Positions 28,044 to 36,574 of a DNA stretch of 64,000 nucleotides are shown one piece after another. The stretch lies in contig NZ_BTGQ01000001.1 in assembly GCF_036985505.1 (NCBI RefSeq), forward strand, positions 372,001-436,000. The letters are read 5' to 3'. Position 1 is the stretch's first letter. The number at the start of each line of letters is the position of its first letter. The position numbers were made by a program, and so were the translations under genes. A model generated the notes under the pieces. It searched no databases and had not been told where the DNA came from. It saw nothing but the letters and a program-made list of their open reading frames with translations. This stretch comes from Croceitalea sp947503285 (GTDB lineage: Bacteria > Bacteroidota > Bacteroidia > Flavobacteriales > Flavobacteriaceae).

Positions 28044-29687
28044 ATGTTTAAGAAACTATTGATTTTCGTATCGTTATCCCTGTCATTTATCATATGCCAA
28101 GCCCAAGAAACCATGGCAGCCTATATTGGCGAGTGGCAAGGAAAAACTGAAAATGCCAATGCCCTTGACTTAAATGTGACCATTAAAAGACTTAAGGGTA
28201 AAGATGCCCTGTTCACCCTTTCCAATACTAAAGAAATCGTATCGCATAACTTCCAATTTGATAAGGAAATCAATCTTATACTAGACGCTAATTTCGTCTT
28301 TAGCGGTATCGTTAACGATGCACGATCAGAAATAAAGGGTTTTATTCAAAATAAGGGAAACTTATATCCTACCGTACTCCGTAAAAAAGGTGCTGTTTTT
28401 GAAGGAAAATGGAATCTATCGATAATCCATTACCTGCAGCCGCAATCTTTACGCTTAACTATAAAGGAGAGCAACATTCCGAATGACGAATATCGTGGGT
28501 ATCCCATTCTAGGGGGGCTATGGTGCAACAACTTTAAAAAGGAAAACACCACCATTTCGTTTGTGGATTATAATACAAACCTTGAATTTGAGGGGCAATT
28601 GAAGGGTTCTGAAATTGTATTGAATATAGGGCTATTGGGAAATTTCATTACAAAAGCATCATTTAAGAGAATGGTAGGGCCTAAAGGGGCCACGGGAACA
28701 AATAAATATACACAACTACGTGACGGTTGGGAGATAGCGGCCAAGGGATTAGTACTACGGAAAATGGAGGAGGACATTCGAAATGACACCCTAGTTGGTA
28801 TAGAAGGGGTATTAGTTGCCCAAAAGGGCAAGATTGTTTATGAAAACTATTTTTCGGGTTTCAATGCCAATATTCCGCATGGTATGCGTTCTGCCTCAAA
28901 GAGCATTTCTTCGGCAATGATCGGTATTGCCATTGATGACCAAATTATTGGGAATGTTGATGAAAAGTTATATGATTTTATCCCTCAAGAATATCAGTAT
29001 ACCAAAGATGCCTTGAAATCTAAGATAACGATCAAAGACTTATTGACAATGAGCTCAGGATTGGATGTAAATAATAAGGCATACGAAGGTAATTATCAAG
29101 AATCCGATAATTGGTTAAAAACGGTTTTGGAAACGCCCATGGTAAAAGAGCCGGGTACTTATGCCGACTACGGATCGGCAAACCCATTTTTACTTGGTGT
29201 TTATTTAAGTAATCGTTTAAAGGTACCCTTGGAATCATATATGGTGGATAAGCTCTTCTCGCCTATGGGAATTACAAACTACATCATAAATACTGACGAC
29301 ACAAAAGCGATACCTTATTTTGGGGGCGGCTTTCGATTGACCCCAAGGGATATGCTTAAATTTGGACAACTCTATTTAAATGGTGGTGTTTGGAACGGGC
29401 AACAAATTATTTCAAAACATTGGGTTGAAGCGTCGTTTAAGAGACATGTTCAACTGCAGGATAGGAATAAAATCGAATATGGCTATCAATGGTGGCATGG
29501 CGGCTATAATATTGCTGGACAATCAATTGAAACCGTAGAAGCAAGGGGCGCTGGAGGGCAACGCATTATTGTTGTTCCTGCTTTAGAAGCTGTCGTGGTG
29601 GTAACCGCAGGTAATTATCGAAATAGGAAAAGTTATTTGTCCCAAGTACTATTTGAGACACATATACTCCCCAAACTTGTGAATTAA
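28044..29687 (+). CDS. secreted serine hydrolase with N-terminal extra domain (5 of 5)
   Basis: 547 residues; signal peptide ends at CQAQE. An N-terminal domain (about 20-225) starts AAYIGEWQGKTENANALDL, resembling lipid-binding beta domains in such proteins. The catalytic domain has SASK (GMRSASKSISSAM), YGSAN (TYADYGSANPFLLG) and GAGGQRIIVV, with DLLTMSSGLDVNNK as the subfamily hallmark. It follows the lipoprotein hydrolase by 55 bp on the same strand; the PD40 gene follows 13 bp later, so the three are likely one transcript. Confidence 0.86.
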   Translation: MFKKLLIFVSLSLSFIICQAQETMAAYIGEWQGKTENANALDLNVTIKRLKGKDALFTLSNTKEIVSHNFQFDKEINLILDANFVFSGIVNDARSEIKGFIQNKGNLYPTVLRKKGAVFEGKWNLSIIHYLQPQSLRLTIKESNIPNDEYRGYPILGGLWCNNFKKENTTISFVDYNTNLEFEGQLKGSEIVLNIGLLGNFITKASFKRMVGPKGATGTNKYTQLRDGWEIAAKGLVLRKMEEDIRNDTLVGIEGVLVAQKGKIVYENYFSGFNANIPHGMRSASKSISSAMIGIAIDDQIIGNVDEKLYDFIPQEYQYTKDALKSKITIKDLLTMSSGLDVNNKAYEGNYQESDNWLKTVLETPMVKEPGTYADYGSANPFLLGVYLSNRLKVPLESYMVDKLFSPMGITNYIINTDDTKAIPYFGGGFRLTPRDMLKFGQLYLNGGVWNGQQIISKHWVEASFKRHVQLQDRNKIEYGYQWWHGGYNIAGQSIETVEARGAGGQRIIVVPALEAVVVVTAGNYRNRKSYLSQVLFETHILPKLVN

Positions 29688-29700
29688 AATAAAAATACCA

Positions 29701-30603
29701 ATGATAAAATTAAATATGGAAACACTCTTTGTCTTGTTAAGCCTATTGTTCTTTGTAAACGTATTTGGACAAACGGAGCCTAATGAAAAACTAAAATATC
29801 TAGGTCAAAAACCACCTAACACGACCCCAGAGGTTTTTGCTCCAAATTTTATTTCCAAAAAAGGGGAGTATGAGTTCGGATCTGTCTTTAATAAAGATGC
29901 TACCGAATTCTTTTATGGGGTGAATGTCAATGGAAAAGAAGAGATTCGGTATACCAAGTTAGTTAAAAACGTTTGGAGTCAACCCAGAACTATTCTATCC
30001 CATAAAGCTTATGGTTACAATGACCCTTTTCTTTCGCCTGATGAAAATCGATTATATTTTATTTCCCAAAGGGCCTTAAATGGGTTGAACAGCAAGGAGG
30101 ACTATGACATTTGGTATATTGAAAAATCGAAAGATGGATGGTCACAACCTTTTAATGCCGGGCCGAACATTAATACCAAGGGCAATGAATATTACATTTC
30201 ATTTACCAAGAATGGCACCATGTATTTTTCATCAAATAAAAATGGGGGGAACTTTGATATATACTCCTCAAAAGCAGTTAATGGGGAATTTCAAAAGGCA
30301 GAACCGATGGGTAACGCCATAAATACACCTAATTACGAGGCGGATGTTTTTATTGATCCAAATGAGTCTTACGTCATTTTTTGTGCAACGAGACCAGATG
30401 GCCTTGGTAGGGGCGATTTGTATATTAGTTTTAAAAATTCGGATGGTGTATGGGGAAATGCCAAGAACATGGGTACATTGATCAACAGTAGAGGCCATGA
30501 ACTCTGTCCGTTTGTGAGTAAAGATGGAAAATACTTTTTCTACACCAGTAACCAAGATATTTATTGGGTCGATGCTAGAATCCTTGAGCATTATCGGGAT
30601 TAA
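29701..30603 (+). CDS. secreted PD40 (TolB-like propeller) protein
   Basis: 300 residues; signal peptide ends at NVFGQ (start M1 at 29701 or M6 at 29716). The rest is a beta-propeller of PD40 blades: DPFLSPDENRLYFISQR, EYYISFTKNGTMYFSSNKNGGNFDIYSSK, EADVFIDPNESYVIFCATRPDGLGRGDLYISF and ELCPFVSKDGKYFFYTSN. Likely binds proteins or glycans in the periplasm or on the surface. Last gene of the hydrolase run, before the terminator at 30671. Confidence 0.85.
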   Translation: MIKLNMETLFVLLSLLFFVNVFGQTEPNEKLKYLGQKPPNTTPEVFAPNFISKKGEYEFGSVFNKDATEFFYGVNVNGKEEIRYTKLVKNVWSQPRTILSHKAYGYNDPFLSPDENRLYFISQRALNGLNSKEDYDIWYIEKSKDGWSQPFNAGPNINTKGNEYYISFTKNGTMYFSSNKNGGNFDIYSSKAVNGEFQKAEPMGNAINTPNYEADVFIDPNESYVIFCATRPDGLGRGDLYISFKNSDGVWGNAKNMGTLINSRGHELCPFVSKDGKYFFYTSNQDIYWVDARILEHYRD

Positions 30604-30670
30604 TTTAAAGTGGAATCTGGATTTCTTTTTAGGTCATGTTTCTTACCAAACACCGAAACCCTAAAAACAG

Positions 30671-30704
30671 AAAAACCACTCAAGTAAACTTGGTGGTTTT
30701 TTCA
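30671..30704 (+). terminator. intrinsic terminator after the serine hydrolase/PD40 run
   Basis: Arms AAAAACCAC-T-CAAG and CTTG-GTGGTTTTT (one bulged T) close on a TAAA loop, followed by TTTTTT. It lies about 70 bp after the PD40 stop. Confidence 0.85.
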
Positions 30705-30904
30705 TTTCAAGCTTAGTGCTTGTTTGCGGAGAAAGAGGGACTATCCAAAATCTTGTTTTTTGAGGTTTTATAGGGCTTAAAACATCCTTCGAAATTTACT
30801 GACACCGAATTAGCCCCTTTTTAACAAATGTTTAAGAGTTTTGTGATGTTTCGGGTTCAAATTCTTGTAAATGAGTTTAAGCAAAATTCTTATTGACAGA
30901 TTAT

Positions 30905-30957
30905 AGTAAACTTTCGAGTAAAGTAGCAATATTTAATGCTTTTCTCGAAAGTTTACT
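30905..30957. repeat. 14-bp perfect inverted repeat with 25-nt centre
   Basis: AGTAAACTTTCGAG (30905-30918) and CTCGAAAGTTTACT (30944-30957) are exact reverse complements. No T-run follows on either side and no gene is near on the plus strand, so it is not an obvious terminator. It borders the decayed DUF6090 fragment at 30990. The remaining 30604-30904 region holds only the terminator at 30671 and AT-rich sequence. Confidence 0.7.
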
Positions 30958-30989
30958 TCAAATGAATCATACTATCCACAAAAATTGAA

Positions 30990-31070
30990 GCCTATTGTTT
31001 ATTTAAAGTGTATGCTTGTTTTTCCTTCGGAAAGAAGTCGCTGTCTTACGTTTCTAAAAACCTAAATCAT
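30990..31070 (-). pseudogene. decayed N-terminal fragment of a DUF6090 gene
   Basis: Translating the minus strand from the ATG at 31068-31070 gives MI*VFRNVRQRLLSEGK, then TSIHFK*TIG. It aligns codon for codon with the N-terminus of the intact neighbours (MIKFFRNIRKRLLSEGK, then TSKYFKYAIG) apart from two in-frame stops (Lys3 and the Tyr before AIG) and a few substitutions; similarity ends near 30990. The first 17 bases overlap the 3' end of the intact DUF6090 gene at 31054. It is a leftover of a fifth paralog that lost its body. Confidence 0.85.
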
Positions 31071-31857
31071 TTTTTAGCGTTGTACTTTTGTTATTTGAGT
31101 CTAATTCGTTTAATAGTAATTCCAAAACACGTTTAATGTATAATTCAATATTTTCTTCATTAATAAAAACAAAATATTGATTCATATAATGGTCATAAAT
31201 AACTCCATCTACTTCAAGTGAGGTTATAAATTCTGCATAATTCTCATCGGGAACTTTTATCGGACTAATTTGCATAAGTCTTTGATAATCTGGTCGCTCT
31301 TGGGTAGCATCTGAATTTCTTGCTGGAATATGTTTCCTAATCACTGGAAGAAGATGATTTAAGAAATGTTCTCGTCTCACAATAACGTCTTCATGTAAAT
31401 CATTGAGCTCACCTGACCACTGACTAAGATGGATTTTAAGCGAATCACTTTGGATTAAATCCAACTTTCCAGAACTTATTGCCTGATTAATGTATCCAAC
31501 ACTTGGGTCAAAAGTTGCATACATACTTAATCGCCCTATTAAACTATCCGTTTGCTTAGGTGTTTTTGTGTTTAAGTCAGTTTCTAAAAAGTAATGCGAG
31601 GCTTCTAATGTTGCGAGATTGATTTTATGGTCAGAATGAAGTTCATTTAGATTTTTGGTAAACTCTTGCTGTAAATTATGCAGTAGTATTCGTTCTTCTT
31701 TTCTATCGTCTTGATAGTTTTTCCAATTATTAAGACTTAAAGCAATCAATATTCCGATGACCACGAGGACGATTTCGCCAATGGCATATTTGAGGTACTT
31801 TACAGTTTTGCCTTCTGACAGTAAATTTTGTCTTATATGTCTGAAGAATTTTATCAT
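31054..31857 (-). CDS. DUF6090-family membrane protein (paralog 1)
   Basis: 267 residues. N-terminal amphipathic stretch MIKFFRHIRQNLLSEGK, then KYAIGEIVLVVIGILIALSLNNW forming one membrane helix (about 24-46), then a soluble helical domain, presumably periplasmic. This fixed N-terminus with variable C-terminal domain defines the family, whose function is unknown. Its ATG overlaps the stop of the upstream gene by 4 bp (ATGA), so translation is probably coupled to 31854-32336. Confidence 0.85.
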   Translation of the reverse strand: MIKFFRHIRQNLLSEGKTVKYLKYAIGEIVLVVIGILIALSLNNWKNYQDDRKEERILLHNLQQEFTKNLNELHSDHKINLATLEASHYFLETDLNTKTPKQTDSLIGRLSMYATFDPSVGYINQAISSGKLDLIQSDSLKIHLSQWSGELNDLHEDVIVRREHFLNHLLPVIRKHIPARNSDATQERPDYQRLMQISPIKVPDENYAEFITSLEVDGVIYDHYMNQYFVFINEENIELYIKRVLELLLNELDSNNKSTTLKNDLGF

Positions 31858-32336
31858 TCTTCTATGCCCATTTTTTGTCTTCGGCCATTGCCATACTCAA
31901 TAAATGAACCATCAAAATACTTTCTAAATGGATGTTTGAGCAATGCTCCAAAACCGCCTGAAAGTACTATGCCATCAACTAATGCTTTTCTTGATTGCCA
32001 ATGTTTTTCACTCAACATTCTATTTTCATATTGTAGAAACAAGTTTTCAACGTGCCGTACTTCTGCACCAAATAAATAAAACCCGTGATTTTGCTCTTCC
32101 TCTGTTAAGGCCTCTGGGTTTTCTCTAAACGTTGAGATGAGTTGCGCCAATTCTTTTGAGTTACCAAAATTGAGCAGCAGGTTTATATCCAATTCTGCAA
32201 TAGCTTGAAACGTGGATGCCTGGGTTGCCTTGGTATTTCTTTTAATTTGAATACCGACAAAAATCAATGATATGATAATGGCTAATCCCGATATAATCTC
32301 AGCTATTAAAGCATATTCCTGAAGTAATTCGTTCAT
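31854..32336 (-). CDS. hypothetical single-pass membrane protein
   Basis: 160 residues. One membrane helix near the N-terminus (about 11-32, EIISGLAIIISLIFVGIQIKRN) followed by a soluble helical domain with AEVRHVENLFLQYENRML. Similar small proteins occur widely in marine bacteria as hypothetical proteins; I cannot name a family. The 4-bp overlap with the downstream DUF6090 gene suggests the two products work together. Confidence 0.75.
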   Translation of the reverse strand: MNELLQEYALIAEIISGLAIIISLIFVGIQIKRNTKATQASTFQAIAELDINLLLNFGNSKELAQLISTFRENPEALTEEEQNHGFYLFGAEVRHVENLFLQYENRMLSEKHWQSRKALVDGIVLSGGFGALLKHPFRKYFDGSFIEYGNGRRQKMGIEE

Positions 32337-32413
32337 TTTATTTGTTTTTAAACGGTCTAAATGCTTACTGTTTTCTTTTTAAATGATGTTAAGCGCTTCT
32401 ATTTCTTAAAAAC

Positions 32414-33193
32414 TTAATCATTGTTTTCAGCGCATTTGTTTTGAAGCAAACCAATCATTGCTACTATTTCATCTTCAAGTGATTTCAACAATTGTTTATT
32501 GCGAGAGTTGATTCCCAAATAAAAGACGGCATCATTTATCATTATTTCCCTTACTTCCGTAGTAAAATTGACTTTTGAATTCAGTAGGTCAAGGTTGACT
32601 TTTGTGGTATCAATTCCGTTTAATTGCTTTAGCACTTTTATCCATCCGGAACTAATAAAATCCTTCTTTTCAAAAAAACGTTTGTCTGTGATAGCTTTTC
32701 CATTAGTTTCTATGATAGAGCTGGTTCTATTCATTGACTGATAGTAGGAGGCCAATTTATCTTTAACAGAAAAGTCTGTTAAAATGTTCAGGTTTCCACT
32801 CGATTTAATATCCTCAAATGCATCGGTAGTAGCTCGGTAATTTCTATTGGAAAATTTGACGGAATTTAAAAGATATGCTCCAATACTGTCCAAAGGCATG
32901 GTATTGTCCAGCAACTTTTGAATTATGATATTATTCGCGTTAATTCTTATATCTAATAGGTCAAGAGAGTATTCATAATTACTGTAATCCTGCCTAACAT
33001 CTTCCAATAACCTACAATAATACTGCGCTTCTAATTTTCGGTCTTTTTTGTATTGATTCCAATCATTTATCTGTAGCGCAATTAAAATCCCAATGACCAC
33101 CAGGATGATTTCGCCAATGGCGTATTTTAAGTAGCGTCCAGTTTTCCCTTCGGAAAGTAGTCTCTTTCTAATATTTCTAAATAGTTTTATCAT
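32414..33193 (-). CDS. DUF6090-family membrane protein (paralog 2)
   Basis: 259 residues with the family N-terminus MIKLFRNIRKRLLSEGK and GEIILVVIGILIALQINDWNQ (membrane helix about 24-45). The soluble part begins KKDRKLEAQYYCRLLEDV and continues helical. It shares the YYCR.L.D segment with the paralog at 35777, so these two are closest in their C-terminal halves. Starts 17 bp after the stop of the DUF1624 gene. No catalytic motif seen. Confidence 0.85.
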   Translation of the reverse strand: MIKLFRNIRKRLLSEGKTGRYLKYAIGEIILVVIGILIALQINDWNQYKKDRKLEAQYYCRLLEDVRQDYSNYEYSLDLLDIRINANNIIIQKLLDNTMPLDSIGAYLLNSVKFSNRNYRATTDAFEDIKSSGNLNILTDFSVKDKLASYYQSMNRTSSIIETNGKAITDKRFFEKKDFISSGWIKVLKQLNGIDTTKVNLDLLNSKVNFTTEVREIMINDAVFYLGINSRNKQLLKSLEDEIVAMIGLLQNKCAENND

Positions 33194-33209
33194 ATCAAAT
33201 TACCTTCAA

Positions 33210-34391
33210 CTATAAATAACTTAGCCACCATTTGTCCCGGTTGTTGGCTTTGTACCGCATATACCTTTTACTGATGGGATACAGCAACAAGACCACGCCT
33301 ACCCAAACCAAATACACTACCGCTAACGAGTAGCCGTAATTAATGAGGGAAGCATTCTGGAAACGTTCGCCTGTCAGCACCATCTCTTGCCAATCGTCGC
33401 CAGAAAGTACCATTGCACCCATAGCCAATGAATGAATGACCAACACGTGCAGGAAATAGTAAAAGAGCGGCACGCGCCCAAATACCAGAAAGAAATCGGT
33501 CAATTTGTTTTTAACCCGCTCAATGGCAACTAAAAACAATAGGGCAGGCCCCAAGGTGATACAGAAAAACAACAACGAGGGCGGATATTTGGTCACATTA
33601 AAAAACGAAATAATGGTCTTGGCAGTAGTGTCTTGATAGCTCCAAGGTACCAAATCGCCATAACCATTGATGCCGCGTACCACAAAAAAGAACACCAATA
33701 ATCCAAAACCGAGGCGCAACAACCATTTTTTTCGGGTGTTGGGGTCAAATCCTTTTTGGTAAAAGGTTCCGAACAAATACCCAAGTGCCATAATACCAAT
33801 CCAGGGTAGCAAGGGGTAATAAAGCAATATTAAATGGTTGGGGTTCACCAATACAGATTCCTGCTGGTGAAAGGCGTACCACAAAATGCTTAGGACACTT
33901 TGCCCTTCCATAACCAAACCATCCAACAAATTGTGACCTGCCACTAACAAAATACCCAAGCCGAAAAGCACTTTTTTCGGTAGATAAATTAAAAATGCCA
34001 AACAAACCATACTAAACCCGATGGCCCAAATAACACCAAATATTTGCAAGCTGTAACTTAGGTCAAAAGTCCAGATAAGGTTGTTTACAACTATTTCCAA
34101 TACAATTAACCAAACACCGCGGCTCAGCAGAAATTTAAACAACTGCTTTTTGCTTTTCTTGCTTCCGTACAAAAATGCCGACGTACCTGCCAAAAACACA
34201 AACACCGGCGCGCAATAATGGGTGATAAAGCGGGTGAAGAAAACAGCTGGCGTAGTGGTTTCTAAAGCCGTTGGGTCTATAAAAAAAGACCCGTAGTGAA
34301 AATAATCACGAACGTGGTCTACGGCCATAATGACCATCACCACGCCTCGTAAAATGTCAATAGATTCGATTCGGTTGGCTATTTGTTTCAT
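33210..34391 (-). CDS. DUF1624/heparan-alpha-glucosaminide N-acetyltransferase-like membrane protein
   Basis: 393 residues with about ten membrane helices. The N-terminal RIESIDILRGVVMVIMAVDHVRDYF is the signature of DUF1624/acyltransferase-like proteins (SxDxLRG...M...H.RD), with the His-Asp pair expected at the active site. HYCAPVFVFLAGTSAF follows. Members are thought to move acyl groups across the inner membrane, but the substrate of bacterial DUF1624 proteins is unknown. Lies between a DUF6090 gene (17 bp downstream) and an amidohydrolase gene. Confidence 0.88.
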   Translation of the reverse strand: MKQIANRIESIDILRGVVMVIMAVDHVRDYFHYGSFFIDPTALETTTPAVFFTRFITHYCAPVFVFLAGTSAFLYGSKKSKKQLFKFLLSRGVWLIVLEIVVNNLIWTFDLSYSLQIFGVIWAIGFSMVCLAFLIYLPKKVLFGLGILLVAGHNLLDGLVMEGQSVLSILWYAFHQQESVLVNPNHLILLYYPLLPWIGIMALGYLFGTFYQKGFDPNTRKKWLLRLGFGLLVFFFVVRGINGYGDLVPWSYQDTTAKTIISFFNVTKYPPSLLFFCITLGPALLFLVAIERVKNKLTDFFLVFGRVPLFYYFLHVLVIHSLAMGAMVLSGDDWQEMVLTGERFQNASLINYGYSLAVVYLVWVGVVLLLYPISKRYMRYKANNRDKWWLSYL

Positions 34392-34449
34392 ACATTGAGT
34401 TTGCCCGGTTTAACTAAGTGCTGCTAGAGTTTGGTGTGGGTTTTCATTT

Positions 34450-35727
34450 TCACTTTTTATAGACAACTCCACCTTTCATTACAAACACTACGTTTTCCAG
34501 ACTTTTTATATTTTGAAGCGGATTCGTTTCAATGGCAATGATGTCAGCTAGTAGCCCTTGCTTTATTTCACCTCTGTCTTTAAGATTGAGCATTTCGGCG
34601 GGAATTATGGTAGCGGATTTAATGGCCTGCAAAGGTGTCATTCCACGGGCAATCATTGCAGATAACTCCTTTGCATTCATTCCGTGTGGAATAAGCGGTG
34701 CATCGGTACCAAGGGCAATTTTAACGCCCGCTTTAACAGCTTTTTCGTGACTCTTGGTGGCGATAGGAATGATATACTTGGCTTTCTCAACAAGCTGCGG
34801 GTTCATTTTGTCATACCCTTTGGGTATTACATCAAACAATCCTGTAGTTGGTACTAGGTAGGTTCCCTTTTCTATCATTAGTTGTATGGCTTCATCATCT
34901 AATATGGAACCGTGCTCAATAGACGTTACACCCGCATTAATGGCGGCGATTATTCCCTCTGTTCCGTGTGCGTGGGCGCCTACTGTGATATGATGTCTTT
35001 TAGCCTCATCTACAATAGTCTTCATTTCTTCATCGGTAAGTTGTTGTGCTCCTAGCGATTCTTCTAATGATAAAACTCCGGCTGTAGCCATAATCTTTAT
35101 GGCTTTCGCACCATACTTTATTTGATGTCTTACCGCTCTTAACACCTCATCCTTTCCATCTGCTACGCCATATTCAGGTTCCGCATCCAAAATACCATCT
35201 GCATAACCCGCAATCATCGCTAAATCGGCGTGTCCTCCCGTGATGCCTATCATATGTCCGCAGGGAATGATTCTTGGGGCTTCAATCCACCCATTTTTCT
35301 CTGCTTCTGAAAGCGCCACATCAATAAGTTCGATAGTAGGGTGTGTCTGGCCAATGTTTCTTACCGTGGTAAAGCCAGATAAAAGGGTTTTTCTAGCGTT
35401 TCTGGCTGCTCTCAATGTTTGCTTGCTTCCACTTTCGGTGACGAGTAGATATTCATAATTCTCTACAAAGTCTAAGTCCAGATGAACGTGCATATCCATT
35501 AATCCGGGTAGTAGAATCTTTCCCGTTAGGTCTATTATTTCTATGTTTTCTGGAATGGAAGCGGGATTGATGGATTGTATCAATTCACCTTCAACAAGAA
35601 TATTTGCTGGTTGAATTAATTTTCCTGTGCTTACATCCAAATAGGCTTCCGCTTTTAGGAGCTTTGTTTGCGCATAGATTGAAATGGTGAATGAACACAA
35701 GGCAATAAGTAAGTAGCGTTTTTTCAT
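34450..35727 (-). CDS. secreted metal-dependent amidohydrolase
   Basis: 425 residues; signal peptide ends near SIYAQ. Amidohydrolase superfamily with metal ligands in MDMHVHLDLDF, a Lys in KYGAKAIKIMATAG, HAHGTEGIIAAI, SIEHGSILDDEA and LGTDAPLIPHG. Resembles the Xaa-Pro dipeptidase/imidazolonepropionase-like secreted enzymes of Bacteroidota, which cleave peptide-like or cyclic amides; substrate not identifiable. The C-terminus continues the composite beta domain (GLLADIIAIETNPLQNI). Probably transcribed with the DUF1624 gene downstream. Confidence 0.9.
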   Translation of the reverse strand: MKKRYLLIALCSFTISIYAQTKLLKAEAYLDVSTGKLIQPANILVEGELIQSINPASIPENIEIIDLTGKILLPGLMDMHVHLDLDFVENYEYLLVTESGSKQTLRAARNARKTLLSGFTTVRNIGQTHPTIELIDVALSEAEKNGWIEAPRIIPCGHMIGITGGHADLAMIAGYADGILDAEPEYGVADGKDEVLRAVRHQIKYGAKAIKIMATAGVLSLEESLGAQQLTDEEMKTIVDEAKRHHITVGAHAHGTEGIIAAINAGVTSIEHGSILDDEAIQLMIEKGTYLVPTTGLFDVIPKGYDKMNPQLVEKAKYIIPIATKSHEKAVKAGVKIALGTDAPLIPHGMNAKELSAMIARGMTPLQAIKSATIIPAEMLNLKDRGEIKQGLLADIIAIETNPLQNIKSLENVVFVMKGGVVYKK

Positions 35728-35750
35728 TTTTTTGAGTTTTTGGTTAATGT

Positions 35751-35771
35751 GCCTGCCCCCGGTAGGCAGGC
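35751..35771. repeat. REP-like palindrome (intergenic copy)
   Basis: GCCTGCC-CCCGGTA-GGCAGGC: 7-bp perfect arms, 21 bp in all, in the short gap between the DUF6090 gene at 35777 and the amidohydrolase gene. It is far more GC-rich than its surroundings and similar in length and arms to the copy at 37302. Confidence 0.75.
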
Positions 35772-35776
35772 TTTCG

Positions 35777-36541
35777 TTAGTTACAGTTTTTATCTTTTAA
35801 TAATTTAATGGGTTCTTGTATTTCTTGTTTTAGATTAGCATAATGCTGCCGCTGCCTTATTTGCATCCCCAAAATGAAGACAAGATTATCCTGAACCTTT
35901 TTGAAATAAGGATGCGTAGGGTCGTTGGTCCAATCAACTTTAGGTAATAAAGCAATGAGTTCTTCACCAAGCGCTTTTTTCATATAATCAACATCTTGAT
36001 ATCCCAGTTCTGTTATACGGTCATAATTGGCAGCCCTCTTAACAATTTCACTCCTGTTTTCCTCTAGAAGATTTAAAGTGTTGTTTAAAAAGGCTCGGTG
36101 CTCTATGAGCCGGTTCTTCAATTCAATATCTTTCAATAGTTTTAATTGCCCTGAGGATGTTATATCGTCAAAAGTGATGGTACTGGGTACAAAAACGTCT
36201 TGCCTGGCAGTTGCAATGAATTTGTTTAGAATGGTACTCTTAACATTGGGTATCTTATTTAAATCTTTTATCAGTGCTTTGGTGAGTTGTATTCTTTTGT
36301 TTATCAGTTCGTTATTTTCATCAATGAGCTTCTCATTTAGCACAAAGTCATCCAGAATTCTACAATAGTAATCGGCTTCGGTAATGCTGTTTTTTCGGTC
36401 TTCGTTCCAGTTATTGATTTGAAGGGCTATTAGAATTCCAATGACGACTAAGACGATTTCGCCTATGGCGTATTTAAAGTACTTACTGGTTTTTCCTTCG
36501 GAAAGTAGTCGCTTTCTTATGTTTCTGAAGAACTTAATCAT
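35777..36541 (-). CDS. DUF6090-family membrane protein (paralog 3)
   Basis: 254 residues: MIKFFRNIRKRLLSEGK, then SKYFKYAIGEIVLVVIGILI (membrane helix about 24-45) and a soluble helical part beginning NSITEADYYCRILDDF. The first 40 codons are nearly the same in DNA as in the paralogs at 31054, 32414 and 36575, so recombination among them is likely. Function unknown. Confidence 0.87.
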   Translation of the reverse strand: MIKFFRNIRKRLLSEGKTSKYFKYAIGEIVLVVIGILIALQINNWNEDRKNSITEADYYCRILDDFVLNEKLIDENNELINKRIQLTKALIKDLNKIPNVKSTILNKFIATARQDVFVPSTITFDDITSSGQLKLLKDIELKNRLIEHRAFLNNTLNLLEENRSEIVKRAANYDRITELGYQDVDYMKKALGEELIALLPKVDWTNDPTHPYFKKVQDNLVFILGMQIRQRQHYANLKQEIQEPIKLLKDKNCN

Positions 36542-36574
36542 TCTTTGTTGATTTGTTATGCTTAGGTGTCTTCG

